DNA from: Ligula intestinalis
Lineage: Eukaryota > Platyhelminthes > Cestoda > Diphyllobothriidea > Diphyllobothriidae
Assembly: GCA_036362985.1 (NCBI GenBank)
Contig: JAYGXS010000004.1
Span: 26,925,351-26,989,350 of the forward strand
DNA length: 64,000 nt
Reading direction: 5' to 3'
The translations under genes and the position numbers were made by a program. The notes beneath the pieces were generated by a model, which saw nothing but the letters and a program-made list of their open reading frames with translations, had not been told where the DNA came from and did no database searches. Positions 26,390 through 38,718 of this stretch are shown here, piece after piece (position 1 is the stretch's first letter; every line of letters starts with the position of its first letter).

Positions 26390-26612
26390 GATGGCCACCT
26401 CTGGCCCATTGGCCGTTACCAGCCGGTCGAGCCGCGGGTGCTGCATCACCTGGGGTAGGGAAGGACTGTCTGATGACGGCTAAAAAGCCAGAAATGGTCA
26501 TTCCAGCCACCGTAGTCTGTACCAGCAATGTTAATCTGTCTAAAATACTCTTCGCTGTGCGGCTCCTGGCGGGGCTCAAGAGTGAGTCCCAGGGCAGAAG
26601 ATAACGAGTGAG
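26390..26612 (+). mobile_element. tRNA-derived SINE carrying a hammerhead motif, plus orientation
   Basis: The body matches the SINE copies at 47, 50 and 53 kb: tgtctgatgacggct, then agaaatggtcattccag, a block near 26522 and a GC-rich end resembling the ggccctgac region of the others. The upstream part contains a B-box-like ggtcgagccgcggg, consistent with a decayed tRNA-derived head. Confidence 0.6.
26464..26508 (+). ncRNA. Hammerhead ribozyme motif in SINE, copy 1
   Basis: The core CTGATGA is at 26470-26476 and GAAA at 26491-26494. Stem II is GGCT AAAA AGCC, four perfect pairs beyond a C.A first position. Stem III is ATG/CAT around GT, and U16.1-U17 precede CCAG. Stem I (GACTGT with CCAGCC) has a mismatch at the first pair, so this copy is probably weak. 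Confidence 0.55.
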
Positions 26613-28344
26613 TTCTGTTTGCAATATTTGCGTCAAAGGTAGTTTAAGTAGTCGGCAACAGTAGCTTTTGCAGTCCCCTTCATTAATCCCTACTCTCGGN
26701 NNNNNNNNNTTATCGTTTTAATCATGGTCGAGGATATTATAATTAGATGGGACAAGGAAATATGTATTCTCCTGTGGTAAATTATAGAGGTTTGAGTGTC
26801 AGCGTTGAGGATGGGTTAAGGGCAACGACATGAGAATAGGTTTTCCGGATAATTTTGCTCAAGGTCAACTATCCCATTGGGATCCCTATTCTTATATTGA
26901 AGTGTTGACATATATTACATTGAGCAGAGTTCTGCATAACAAACAGTTAGAATGTTAGTATTTCTAGATTGAAACTTGCAGACGAGTGCGGTCACAGAAT
27001 ATGATACGAACTCTTCCATTAGACGGTACTTCTGCTGCAGGTGGACAAAGTTACGTCTCTGGAACGGTCGTTTTTGATCCACGAAAATGTAGGAATGAAG
27101 CTTGCTGAGCAAACAAAGTGATCAACACACCCGGAATCGAAAAAGGATTTGATTTATTTTCAATTATTTTTTCCAGTTCATCTTTCGAAAACTGTGCGTG
27201 GCTTGGCTTTGCTTTCCCAGTGGTAGAATTATCAGCGTCCAAGTTGTCCACTTTCAAAGACTTGTTTCGTGTACTCTACATTAGTAGGAGTCCCCCGCTG
27301 TTAACCTTTAGCGGTAGAGGAACGTTCTTTTTCTCCTCATCTCACGCTGTAGCATTCTGAACCATCAAAAACAATTGAATTGTGAAGTATTTATTTGATG
27401 CAGGCTTTTCAGTATTTCTTGCTCTTTTTATTTCTCTTCGTTCCAATTTTTTTATGACTTTGCAAATTTTTCAGTAATTGGCCTTCAAATGGTTTTCGTG
27501 TTATTGAGGTATTTGGGGATCGTATCATATTTTTATTTTAGTCATTTATTTCGCGAATCTACGGGATAGATCATGAATATTTTAAAGTTGATCATTACCA
27601 AGGTCGTAACTCATTTGTTCTCAGCAAGTTACACCATGCACTTTTTACAAGCACCTACATGCATATTGGTGGTTGTCCTTAACTCTATTTTTTTGTAAGG
27701 CCCATGCCAACTCTTTCGATATCGAGAGTTCGTGGATTATTCCGCAATTTCGTAACACAGGTTTTCAGTGTACTATTCATGTTCCATTTTGTCAACTTGG
27801 CACACTGAATAAAATGTATATTTAGTTTTGCGCTTTCCTTAGAAGTTTCACAACAATTCAGTCCAACTTCTGTCATGTATACATATTAGCTTCCAAGGCT
27901 CACCTTGACTCAGCGATTAAAACCCTTCCGGATCAATTGGCTTAATAGTGTATTTTAGATCTCGAACGATCTTTCAACATTCCATCCCCCACTTAATTGA
28001 GGAATATATCAAATTATATTTAAAAACCTTACAAGCATTAGCATTGCTCAGCAGACCATACTTCAGTGTTTAGCAGTTTTTTTATCCGTTGATCTATTTT
28101 CATCTATTCTATTATATTTTTTAATCTATTTATCGTTTAATCTATTCCGGTTCGTTTTTTTTTACGGTTCTTGTGAAACAAATAAAACTCACTACACTTC
28201 TTATTGAAAAGAAAGCACTATTCCTCAAAATCCACTTTCGAGGGAACCCAGCAAGTAAACTCCTAAAAGCCGTTTCACGAACCTTCCCAGCAGTGAGATT
28301 TCGGATACCATTCTGAATCAACCCAAGCTTGAATGGGGAAGGTA
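26613..28344. other. Intergenic, with assembly gap at 26700-26709
   Basis: Ten N bases mark a scaffold gap. The rest is AT-rich DNA with no gene that I can support. Confidence 0.5.
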
Positions 28345-28760
28345 AGTTTATGTTACCCGCTCAGACCACCTCCCTGTGCAGCTGCTTCTTTACTTGCTAC
28401 TGTGGAGCAGCTTATATTGATTGCACGAGTCGGTGCCTATCCAAAAAAATAAGGGAACATCTCTCAACATGGCTGAGAAAAGGTGAATTCAGGCACAGGT
28501 GAACCCTTATTCTGGCGCACATGGTTAATTCCTGACATCGGGTGGACCTACAGCAGAATCGATCGCCATCAGGCTACTTTGAGCGGTCCAATGCGCCCAA
28601 AAGAACATCATCGCGCCGCCGCAGTTACCATGGCCAAAAGTCGCGAATCCACCAGCCAGTAGCTTATCACCTCGCCTGAATCTCACCTAACCCTGATCAG
28701 ATTTTTAACCCCGATCCCGCCCTTTTCCCTCCACCTGCCCTGACAACCGCACTAATTGTT
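28345..28760 (+). mobile_element. Penelope-like element fragment with GIY-YIG endonuclease domain
   Basis: In the plus frame around 28380-28500 the sequence encodes CSCFFTCYCGAAYIDCTSRC, then LSKKIREHLSTWLRKGEF. This is the hallmark of the GIY-YIG endonuclease at the C-terminus of Penelope-like retroelements (C-Y-C-G-x-x-Y-I, then the R-E-H helix). The frame is interrupted after the EHL helix by a stop and continues as LILAHMVNSGH. No reverse transcriptase is nearby, so this is a dead, 5'-truncated copy. Confidence 0.8.
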
Positions 28761-29399
28761 CCACCAACCCGTATGGTTTATTTACTTAATTATCAGAAAA
28801 ATGAAAACTTCTGACGGAAAGCTATCCAAAAACAAACGTATGTTCGCCAATTTATCTTTTGAACGTTTCAATGGGAGTTCTCGCATTTACACAGATACGG
28901 AAGCATGTTTGCACAAAATCCCACTTCCAGAAATAAGTAACAAATGATCAATGACGCTATTGCGACCTGCCTATTTTTGTTATGCAGTCGCTTGCCACAC
29001 CACGCCTTTCATGCGCAAATTCCTCCTTTCCCACTTTGTGTACGAATATAATATGTGGCCCTGGTTGGTGCGTTGTCGGTACCTGCAACGACAAGGAGAT
29101 AACTGCTGTCAGGTTTATGATAGTTACTATAAATACAGCTGGAACAATTTTATGTCGTCCTTTTTAAAGGCATGAAAGGTTGCAGAAGCGTAAAGAAAGG
29201 AAACAAGTTTCAGACGGGAAGTCGAAATCTATGGTGTTATTGCAATTTCAGTCCGCATAAAAAACAAATAGTAAAAAAGGAGGCCCTCATAAATAAATCT
29301 CTTGACCGAACAACTTGGTTTAGAAACGCGGAATCATCTTTAACGTCAACAGCACAATTTATTGAATATAAAGCAATAAAACGATCAAAAATAGAAAGC

Positions 29400-29932
29400 A
29401 GGCAAAAGAAGCAGGACTTATTAATATTAATAAATTTCGTGACAGCTTCTCAGCTGTATCGTTTCGCTGCGTGAGGAACATAGCGAGGAGACATAAAGCA
29501 GTTGGGAATTTCACAGAATTATTGGTATAACAGCAAGGACCGTGGTTCAGTTTCAATAATAATTGACAAAGAACGGTGCGTTCAGTCAAGTTATGGGAAG
29601 TAGTGGGTGAGGGAATTAATGAAAAACGTGGGAATTAAATTCAGTGACCAATTACCAGGGCAATTGGAGGTTGACCACCTGGGCAAGCTGCTTGCATAGG
29701 TGATGTTTCTCCCATCTGATGAAGCAGCTTCTAAAAAGCGCAGAATTTGGTTTGTTCGGGACTGAACAATTACTTGAAACGCTGTCTTGACGTCGAGAGA
29801 ATGATCGCTGTCTAGTAGATGCTTGGTAATAGAGGACCTTGGTATGCTGTCTTCTTGCTTGGAACGCCACTTAGGCAAGTGCTCAGTGGCCCGGCTGCCA
29901 GTTGCTTTTGCATACGCCCAATTTACTTGCAT
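29400..29932 (-). mobile_element. Penelope-like element fragment, GIY-YIG region
   Basis: Minus-strand frame 29591-29932 encodes TEHLPKW, SSITKHLLDSDHSLDVKTAF and QSRTNQILRFLEAA, the second half of a PLE GIY-YIG endonuclease with its conserved EHLPKW helix, followed by the asymmetric C-terminal segment. The 3' flank to 29400 matches the arms at 32745-33060 and (in complement) 33268-33590: aatttcgtgacagcttctcagctg, ataacagcaaggaccgtggttcag, and caattggaggttgaccac. The YIG half is missing. Confidence 0.85.
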
Positions 29933-32744
29933 CCGAAAGTACGCGCGAATTCATACACACAATTTGGGGTGGCGTGCAATGGGAAGGCATCCTTTGCCCT
30001 TGTTACTGGAATGCTTTTAGTGGAACTTAAGAAGACGAGTTTTGCTGCGTTATAGGTAGTTTCTATAGAACAGCGTCACCATCGCTTGCCTGTATTGGAA
30101 ATTATGTCACCCTTGAAGGGTAAGGATATAATGGCGGGCTTCTTTGGAACTGAGTGTTCCATCATTTTGGCCGAAGAGAACTGCTCTACTTCTGAATAAA
30201 GCGTGCCGGATAGCCACAGTCGTGTAGGGCTGAACAACAGTCCTTGCTGTTTTGCCATTAATTCTGTGAAATTTCCAACTGTCCTATGTCCTATGTTCCT
30301 CATGCAGCGACAAGATGCAGCTGAGCAACTTCAATTAATCCTGCCATGTATAACTGTTTTAAATTTGTTTGTGAATAAATGATTAAAAAATTGCTACATG
30401 TATATGCATGGGTCCACTCCCAGATACCTCACAAGGACAACAATCGAAAGAACCAAACTTGAGTCATACAAAGTTTTTTGACGTCACAAATGATGTAAAC
30501 CTGAATCTGTTTATAGTCGTCTTAATGGCTATAACGATGTTAGAGGCCGACGAAAATAACTTACTGATAGTTACGTAGAAGGGGGCTTAAATCATAAATA
30601 CTGTTTTAACTTCATCGAGATATTTTCGGGAAAAGAATGCACAATCCAAGCAATAACGTCCGTGTGGGGAATGTCTGACCAACGAGAATTGTTACGAGCT
30701 GATAAACTGCTCAGCCGTTGAATTAACGTTCATAGTCCCCAGAAGAAATTAACTCCACTTGTTTATGTAAAATCCTGTGCCAATAAGTTCAAATAGTTGA
30801 AAGATAGGAACGTGTCATGGATATTCTAAGTTTTAATATGGGGGATTTCTAATATATGAAGCCTGTATATATTCAAGTTGGTAGTAATCACATCAACTTT
30901 ACTCATATTACTTAGTTTTGATGTATGCTTGCACGTTTCATTTTTCATATTTTTGGCTGTGTTTCATGCTTAAATCATCTCCTTAGCATATACATTCAGC
31001 CGCTCCCTGAGTGGTATGGACACATTTGCTGCAAGGAAGATTCGAGAACGAATATAAACGCGAAGTCCCCTATGATAACCTATGATCAGGCTTAAAATCT
31101 GGTAACACCACATCCTTCTATATTTTACATATTCTCTTTCACTAAGAACGGTGAACGGACTTAAGGATTAGCGGACATGACGATTCGTTAAATCTTGGTC
31201 TAGGCCCAACCAGAATGCGCCTTGTGCATGGCTAGCTGCCGACCAGATTTTCACTCGAAAATACTATCCAGACATATTCATGTCAGCAGAAGCTCAAAAT
31301 TCCTATCTGTGTGTCTGCCAACATTTTTTAAAACGTGAGTGCTTAGAGCTGTCACTCCACCCTTGCTGCTGACATCAATGTCTTCTTTTCTCGTTTATGT
31401 CCTTAAAAAAAGAGTAAGTCCTGCTCCTTGTCAAATGGTAATTTATAAAAGAATAACTTGCCTGAGAAAATAATTTTTTGCTGACAGTAATAAGGAAGAT
31501 ACACATAACGCTGCAGTGAAGCTAACTGAGCCCGAATAGTTGTTATATCACATACGGTCTACTCATATGCGGGGTCGCATCCTCGTTTCAGCATTGGTAG
31601 GTTATTTAAGACTTCGTAGCCACAAATAACCCCAGGCTCGTGTCAAAACGGGAATCGTGGTAACAGGTGTCTGAGGAATAGGACCGCAACTTAGACAAAT
31701 AGTGAAATGTGTGCAAGAAAACATAAAAATCAACATGTCTCCCGAAATTTAGTCCATAATATTGATATGATATTGATATTTGTAAAAACTAAGCAAAAGC
31801 TACTCTCAGTAAATGCCGTGTGTGCATATGGCTATGGGAATGTAATGCCGAAACTGCAGAGCATTACTTCTGATAGCTATGGAATAAAAAAACCAACCCA
31901 AATCAAGCTATTTAGCTTAGACCCATGTGGCTTGCATAGCATATCCTTCCCCTCTTGTCCAGCCATCAACAAGAGATTTTGGGTTTTTATCTCCTTCCTC
32001 TGAATACGTGTCGCTTATGCAAATTATTGGAACCAAAGTGGATTTCACTGCGTTTTCCAAAACCTGTACAGTGCCCACACCCAAAGTTAAGATTTTGAAA
32101 CAAAATATGCACTTGAATCCGTATGAAGATTTGGATTAATCTGTTTTCACCGTTGCCCTAGTAACTTGGTAATACTTGAGTTTAGCAAGACATCATGGAA
32201 GAAGCCGCAGTATGAGGACCTCTATTTTTCACACAATAGGTCATATAAACAGATTTTGTATTTCCATACATGGAAGTCCGTTTGTTCTAGCCTTTGAAAT
32301 TTCCCAACGCCTAAAAATTCCAAAAATTTTGATCCCAAATACTTTCGTCTAATTGCCCGTTCTTCTGCACTTCAGAGTTGCCGTAGGTACCCCTTTATAA
32401 TTTTCATATAAGGCCAGGCGTAGTACCCTAGGTGCTGTGGCTGTTGTCGTCCACTCTACTCTATGCAACACAGGTAAGGGTATGTTTTGTTATGGTCACA
32501 CATCATCTCCTCCTGACGAAAATATCCACATGCGGCTCCCCTGACTGGGTTGTTTCTTGGCTTGGAGATTGATTTACTTCCCGCACTCAGTGTGCGCAGT
32601 CCGGTAGGCCGAAGTCTACCGTGGATGCCTTCCAGGTTCCTCTCACATCTCTCTGCAAAATGATGACTTCAGATCGTCAACTTACTGTCTGCATGTTACA
32701 AATACTGGCCAGTTGGTTGTTGGTTATTATCTTATGACAGGAGT
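29933..32744. other. Intergenic, no gene recognised
   Basis: AT-rich unique-looking DNA. Short frames (for example 31707-32003) are not supported by composition or splice signals. A GC-richer stretch near 32430-32700 may be an unidentified repeat. Confidence 0.4.
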
Positions 32745-33590
32745 TGACAGCAGGATTTACTGAAGTCAATAAATTTCATGACGGCTTCTCAACCACGCCC
32801 TGTAGTTGCATGAGTTTGATAACGAATGCGACATTCAGCACTTTATAGTTTCACAAAAAATGACATGGCATAACAGCAAGGATCACAGTTCAGGTTAACT
32901 AATAATCAGATAAAGGACACTGCATTTAATTAACGAATAGGGAGGAGGAGTTGGGGGCAGTTAACGAAAATCATTTGGGATTAAAACTTATTGCCCAATT
33001 ACGTCGGTAATTGGAGGCCGACCACATGGTCAAGCTGCTTGCATATGTCGGTTTTCTCCCGCCGTATGTAGGCAGCTGCCAACTTGCGCATGTGTTGATC
33101 TGTTCGTGCCCGAACAAGTACTTGAAACCCTGTTTTGACGTCACCAGACCTACCGCTCTCTATCAGATGTTAAGCAATAGAGGACCGTGGTACTCTATCT
33201 TTTTGCTTGAAAAGCCAATTGGGCCAGTGCTCAGAGGCCCTGGCTCAGCTGATTTCTGGCAACATACGGCGGCAGAAATCCGACCTATGCAAGCAGCTTG
33301 GCCATGTGGTCAACCTCCAATTATCCTGGTAATTGGCCACTTAGTTTTAATCCCAAGTGATTTTCGTCAAATTCCCTCGTCCCCCTTTCCTTCCTATACG
33401 TTGGCTTAATGCAGTGTCCTTTATCTGGTTATTGCTCAAACTGAACCACGATCCTTTCTGTTATGTCATGTCATTCTGTGGAATAGTAAACTGTTGTAGG
33501 TTGTGTTCGTTATTAAGCCTGTGCAACGACAGGGCACAGTTGAGAAGCCGTCACGAAATTTATTGACATCAAAAAATCCTGCTCTACACG
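32745..33590. mobile_element. Penelope-like element copy as an inverted repeat
   Basis: The left arm (32745-33062, element on the minus strand) and right arm (33268-33590, element on the plus strand) are reverse complements. Both contain the PLE 3' region: the caattggaggccgaccacatgg block versus catgtggtcaacctccaatt, and the endonuclease end KQLDHVV. Between them, the minus strand carries broken coding sequence (TGPIGFSSKKIEYHGPLLLN) corresponding to the segment at 29800. Confidence 0.8.
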
Positions 33591-33639
33591 CCTGTTTTAA
33601 ATTTGTACCTGAGAACCACTGCTTCAAATAATCTTAGGA

Positions 33640-34340
33640 ATTTAACTCATCTTCAATTACTGATGGAGGGCCCGTGGGGGTATAGTATTTTTAAGAGGTT
33701 TGGCAGATTAGTATTTTACTTAAAAATCAGAAAGGAAGAAGAACAGTTTGCTGACATATGTAAGCTTTCGAGAAGTTCTTATCAGGCCATTACATTCATG
33801 GAAGAACGCGGTCAGTGGTAAAGCATGCGATCAATTATTTTCGTCGTTTCACGGCGGTGAGTCATGGGACTAGGGGCGGGCAGAGCGTGGGTCGAATAAA
33901 AGAAGGCTAGTGATGCGACGGTGAGCGTTTGGGGGAGCCGGTCCATGGAGGACGGGGGAGAGAGCGCGGGCAATTGCATGCAGTTAAGTCAAAGTTTACC
34001 ATGCCAGGCGGTTCTTTTATGCACTCGAGGCTTACTTCCTCAACCTGATAGCGGTCGCTTCTCTGATTGCGAGCAGACGCTAACCCAGAGACTTGCAATA
34101 GTTCCGTAGGACAGTATAAATCGTTCGGATGTCTTTGTTGGGGGCCATACGAAGTCCGGAATCAATTATGTGCGAGCAAATAGGGCTGTTTATGCGTCTG
34201 GCTTCTCTTTTTCTCAGCCATGCTGGGCGGATTTTTTTCATTCTTTTAGATAGGCATCAACTAGTGCTCCAGTGCATTCGTCGACACTCCTATTTTCAGC
34301 TGATTTGTCAATAGGAACTGGCAAATTTAACCGTCTATTC
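33640..34340 (-). mobile_element. Penelope-like element fragment, minus half of an inverted pair
   Basis: Reading 34310 to 34000 on the minus strand gives decayed GIY-YIG coding: an AWLRK-like helix end, then INSPICSHIIDSG, then a YRTYCKSLG-like region, homologous to the copies at 34560 and 43100. Its end at 33750-33790 carries the attatcaggccattacattcat motif shared with the arms of the 42.7-43.5 kb element, including a decayed hammerhead core (CTGATAA and GAAA). Confidence 0.75.
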
Positions 34341-34539
34341 CGGTGCCCGGGACGTTTGTAAACAACGATGGGACGTCGAGAGAGAGCAGCAGCATGCCAC
34401 TTGTGTTCACGTCCTTGATGTCGGAGATAAATTTGAACATATCTCGATAGTTACTTTAAGCCATCTGATACGTTAAGGATTTGAGTTTCTCTGCTAGCCC
34501 CTTGGTTATCGCATGATACGGCCAGTTAGACATTTCCAA

Positions 34540-35060
34540 AATCGCGTATAACTTACTCCTGTGAAGGAGGTTGTATTGGTCACACGAGTCGCCACCTATT
34601 TGCAAGAATAAGAGAAAACCTACCGGCATGGCTGGGTAAAAGTGTAACCAGGCGCATAAACAGCGCTATTTGCTCGCACATTGTTGATTCCGGGCCTCGT
34701 GTAGCCCTAACGAATCATCAGGTCCCACCAAACTAACCCAAGTCTCTGGTTCAGCACCTGCTCACAACCAGAGAAGCGACCGCTATCATGTTTATGAAGA
34801 CGGTCGTGTGTGCACTAAAGAACCTCCTGCAAGATCCGCACCTGGCATGGTAAACTGTGACTTTACTGTATATACTTGCCCGCGCTCTCCCTCCGCCCGC
34901 CCTATTCCTCCTCAGTTGACTAGTTCAACCAAACCCTCACTGCCGTGTAATTTGCCTTCCTCCATTGATCTCCGCTCAGCCCGCCTTTACTCCTATGACT
35001 CATTGCAATGAAATGGCGAACATAATTTACCGCATATTTTGTCTTTGACCCTGTTCCAAT
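34540..35060 (+). mobile_element. Penelope-like element fragment, plus half of an inverted pair
   Basis: In the plus frame from about 34563 the sequence encodes EGGCIGHTSRHLFARIRENL and PAWLGK, then INSAICSHIVDSGPRVAL, a GIY-YIG endonuclease with typical spacing. It then runs into the same tail as the minus-strand copy next to it (gcacctggcatggtaaactgtgac, versus the complement near 34000). The two copies lie tail-out around about 200 bp. Confidence 0.8.
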
Positions 35061-35408
35061 GTAAATGCTAGGGCCCGATGAGAGTACTTTCGACAACTGC
35101 TAACATTGATTATCTAGTTGGAATTTTCGGAAGTTTAAAAAACGTGTCTCGGCCTTTTAGCAAGTACCTAGGCTGTCAGTATGGTAAGGTACACCGTCAA
35201 TTTATTCTACTAACGACTGTCTGATGGCAGCATGCGCATATTTCACAGAGGCTGGCGGGTTTCAACTAGAATATACACTTGCAATTTCGATCTACGCCTA
35301 TAGACCTTAAATAGACTGATAAATACCGCGCTCAGAAATTAATTTCTCCGCAGATAAAAAGCTGAACTTTCAAAAACCGGTATATCAATCAGAAAGCAGA
35401 TAGGGAAA

Positions 35409-35497
35409 GCTGGGCTACCCACTGATGAGCCAGAACCCTCACAGCTGTGTCAAGCAGCAACAGAATACCGGCAAAACCCATGTCTGGGCCTTTTAGC
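35409..35497 (+). ncRNA. Hammerhead ribozyme, dispersed satellite unit 1
   Basis: CTGATGA is intact at 35422-35428, but the second core reads AAAA in place of GAAA, so catalytic G12 is replaced by A, and stem III is cccatg rather than cacgtg. Probably inactive. Confidence 0.7.
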
Positions 35498-35745
35498 AAG
35501 TAACTAGGCTGTTAGTATGGTACGTTTCAACGTCAATTTATATTACTAACGACTGTCTGATGGGAGCATGTGTATATTTCACAGGGGTTAACGGGTTTCA
35601 ACACGAATTTATGCTAACAATTTCGGTCTTCGCCTTTAGACCTCAATTACACTGATATTTACCGCGATAAGCAATTAATTTCTCTGGAGATTAAAAAGCC
35701 GAACTTACAAAAACCGGTATAGCAAACGGAAAGCAGATAGGGAAA

Positions 35746-35834
35746 GCTGGGCGACCCGCTGATGAGCCGGAGCCCTCGCAGCTGTGTCAAGCAGCGGAAG
35801 AATACCGACGAAACACGTGTCTGGGCCTTTTAGC
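35746..35834 (+). ncRNA. Hammerhead ribozyme, dispersed satellite unit 2 (core intact)
   Basis: CTGATGA (35759-35765), GAAA, stem III ACAC/GTGT and C17 (35821) are all present. Stem I inner pairs CCCG/TGGG form with one wobble. Stem II GCCGG/CCGAC has one C.A mismatch. It is among the best-preserved copies and a good candidate for weak activity. Confidence 0.8.
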
Positions 35835-35878
35835 AAGTATCTAGGCTGTTAGTATGGTAAGTTACAACGTCAATTTTC

Positions 35879-38084
35879 AAAACAATCAGAAATTAGTCTC
35901 GTGTGTCTTTTCTCCGTGATTTTCTTCCTTCTGAATCATTGGGCATTTTATCCAAGGAAATGTCCTCAACCTGGTATCCTGAAGTTACTCTGACATCATG
36001 TCGTTTTTTTCTGCTGTAAGGTTTTGGGTGCGCAGCGAAGTTAGTTTTGCGCGACAGGAATTTTCTGTTGAAATTCGTTAGATTTTGTAAGTTAAGATAT
36101 CTACTGATACAGATGTTAGTAGCTACATTCTAGTAGATAGAAATTCATGATGATAAAGGGCATTGGATCGATTATATGCTCGTAGGAAAAATTGATGAGA
36201 CAAGAATGCAAACCTCCTGTCTCTATTTATTTTGCTAGGAAGAAGGAAAGCTTGCATGTTTGGTTCAGTTTCCTCAAGGAAACATGTGAGGTTTTGATAA
36301 AATCGGGGGTTGCGGAATATCCACGAAATTTCCTAAGTTATTCATTATAACAGCACCAAACCCTTTCATTTGTGCCTTGTGCTATCAAAGATCACGGCTA
36401 TATGCAAAAAAACTGTTCCTATTAATCCCGTCTGGAACCGGAAAACCTGATGCTTTTTTTGCGAAAATCAGTGAAAGGCCTTACACAGCTTTCCATAAAC
36501 AAGAAATGGATTCATCTCTAGAAGATTTTCTTTCTCAATTTCTGATGAAAGGAAAGTTCATGTAATATTAAAAATGGTATAGCTCTGGTTTCATCTGACA
36601 ATTATATTTCCATTTATTGGTCACAATTACGGGTAGTAACCCCGTTTTCGGAATTTCATACATTGTCAAAAAAGTTGGACTTTCTAAAGAAAATATTAGT
36701 ACTTCTTATATTTCCCTTAAGCTGCGAATTCGCTTGAAGTTTTTCATTATTGCTTCACAGTTGTCGTACATGCGTAAATGCTGGTTTGCGAGCGATGATC
36801 AATGTGTCGCACATTTCACCAGTGATGGCCTATACTTTAGACTGGCAGTTGACTGGCAGTTAGCATTCAAAAAGCAAGAAAATGCATACTGACCAGGGCA
36901 GGAACACTATGAATAATTCAAGTAAATACATCTTACTTGCAACATTTAAGTAGAAATTATTACTGAACAATCTAGCACTTCGCTATATAAAAACCACTAG
37001 TCAGTTCGTAATCATATCATTTCGGTACTTCATGATCAGGCCACCACATTTGCACGGAGAATGACTTCGTGATTTATTACTAAAAGTTATATGTGTTTCG
37101 GGGGAATAGGCTCAATTACACTCCTCGTTCTCATGCCAAATGAGTCAATGTTTTGAACTGGGAGAGCGGAGCTGTGGAGGGGACAAATGGGTGGGGTGTG
37201 AACGCTGTCTTGGCTGTAAACCCGCGGAGTGCGTATGACTGTTATCAGGGGATTAATGTGATGTGTAATTATCATTTGGATTCCACCTGGGGAGATAAAC
37301 TGTCCGTATAAAGGTCTGCTAACATTAAAGCGTTGGCTTCGCTGACAGAATGGCCAATTTTTCGGGCGCAATTTGGCGCAGAAATTTAGAAGACCTTGCT
37401 GGTGCTCGATAGTGAAGTTGAGAGGCTTCTTTGGATTTAACGTGATGCTTTGCATCCCTTAAATACGCAAGAATATATGTGTTTTCGCGTGCACATTCGT
37501 TTTCATGCGCCCCTTTGCACAGCCAATATGTTACGTCCCATGGGAGAAAGGGAATGAGAAAAACACGCATTGGTGTTGCTTCCAACGGCACTCAGTGTTT
37601 ACCCGTCTCCCCCCCCCCAAACCATTAAAAAAGAGTCTGACTTTCGCTCAATCATTCCCCTGCTGCGTCTGTTTCGAAAGGCAATCTTATAAATGGGTTT
37701 ACCTTTTCTACAATTGTAATGGCAGGGTTTGAGGCACGCTCCTTGGTATTGCAGAGAAGCAATCTCGCTGCAAATTCACTTTCGCGGAGTCTGTTCCGAA
37801 GCCGTTGGAGCCCTGATTCTAGAGTCTGAAGAGAGCAGATACGTCATTCTCTAACAGTCAATCCCAGGATTAAATTTTAGTCTAGATTTATGGGAACAAC
37901 ACCATGGCAATTAATGTATTTTCCAGTCTTTGTTTTCTTTTCATAATACTTTAAATTGGTTGCACTCATTCATTGCCTTTATCGAAGGAAACCAAGAAAA
38001 ACTATTTCGAAATACGCCTTAGTCTCTGCAGCATACTTTAATGAGGGGTATGCCTGGTTAAACTTCTAACCTGGGCTGTCATTA
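35879..38084. other. Intergenic; possible unclassified retroelement coding at 37325-37591
   Basis: Mostly unremarkable AT-rich DNA. The minus-strand segment 37325-37591 encodes ILAYLRDAKHHVKSKEASQL, which has the look of the endonuclease region of another retroelement family, but I cannot confirm it. Confidence 0.3.
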
Positions 38085-38145
38085 GATAATATTGCTGGCC
38101 AAGACAAGGGAGACTGGAGTGACCACTTCTAGCTTATTAGCCAGA
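38085..38145 (-). mobile_element. tRNA-derived SINE body fragment
   Basis: The block gctggccaagacaagggaga followed by ctggagtgaccacttctagc matches the SINE body at 47305-47340. In complement it retains the stem II and GAAG region and CCAGTC, but lacks the CTGATGA core, so the hammerhead is lost. Confidence 0.6.
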
Positions 38146-38670
38146 CAAGAGCTTCGAGCTTTGGGTGGCGGACCACTTGGGGCTGGGTATGACTGGCTGA
38201 TGGCAACGCATACCTCAGTTTATGCGACAATACTAGTTTCCTAGAACTACTAGCCGCTGTTAGGGCCCCAGAAATGAGGTTCAAGGTGGAGCGCGACAGG
38301 TGCGTTCCGTTTGCAGTGGGCCATCAGTGCTGGTGGTAAAACTTGTCAGGCAACGGATATCACTCCGTACCGATCGGAGAAATTCAGGTCATTGATAGTG
38401 TCCTTGAGTCTCGCTTACTGAACCCAGTCCATGAAAACCTTTGCAATAAATGCCACCAATTTGCCTGTCTAGCTGGCCATTGCAGAAAAAATGGGAATTT
38501 TGTTTGCGTCGCGCAACTAGGGCTTTTCGGTTTTCCACTGTCACGCCTATGCGGTAGTCTGTTTGCCTAATGCAGTCAAATTACTAGATCATTCTTTCTA
38601 CCACGGTTCCAACAGTAATCAGGGATAATAATCTAACGAGAGCATCCTCCGTCCATCACTGTTAATATTG

Positions 38671-38718
38671 AGAAGAAGAAGAAGAAGAAGAAGAAGAAGA
38701 AGAAGAAAAAGAAGAAGG
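38671..38718. repeat. (GAA)n microsatellite
   Basis: About 15 GAA/AAG triplets with one interruption, directly at the 3' end of the minus-strand retroelement fragment. It yields a spurious polyserine in the minus frame. Confidence 0.95.

Larger units (their letters stand above)
35137..35878 (+). repeat. Dispersed two-unit copy of the hammerhead satellite
   Basis: Two complete units (core-to-core distance 337 bp) plus about 65 bp. The left end begins within the last bases of a ribozyme (aacgtgtc, then tcggccttttagc), next to the predicted cleavage position; the right end stops about 55 bp past the second cleavage site. Sequence and orientation match the plus-strand units at 61.6-64 kb, 26 kb away. 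This is the arrangement expected of an inserted retrozyme-like multimer rather than a satellite block. Confidence 0.85.
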
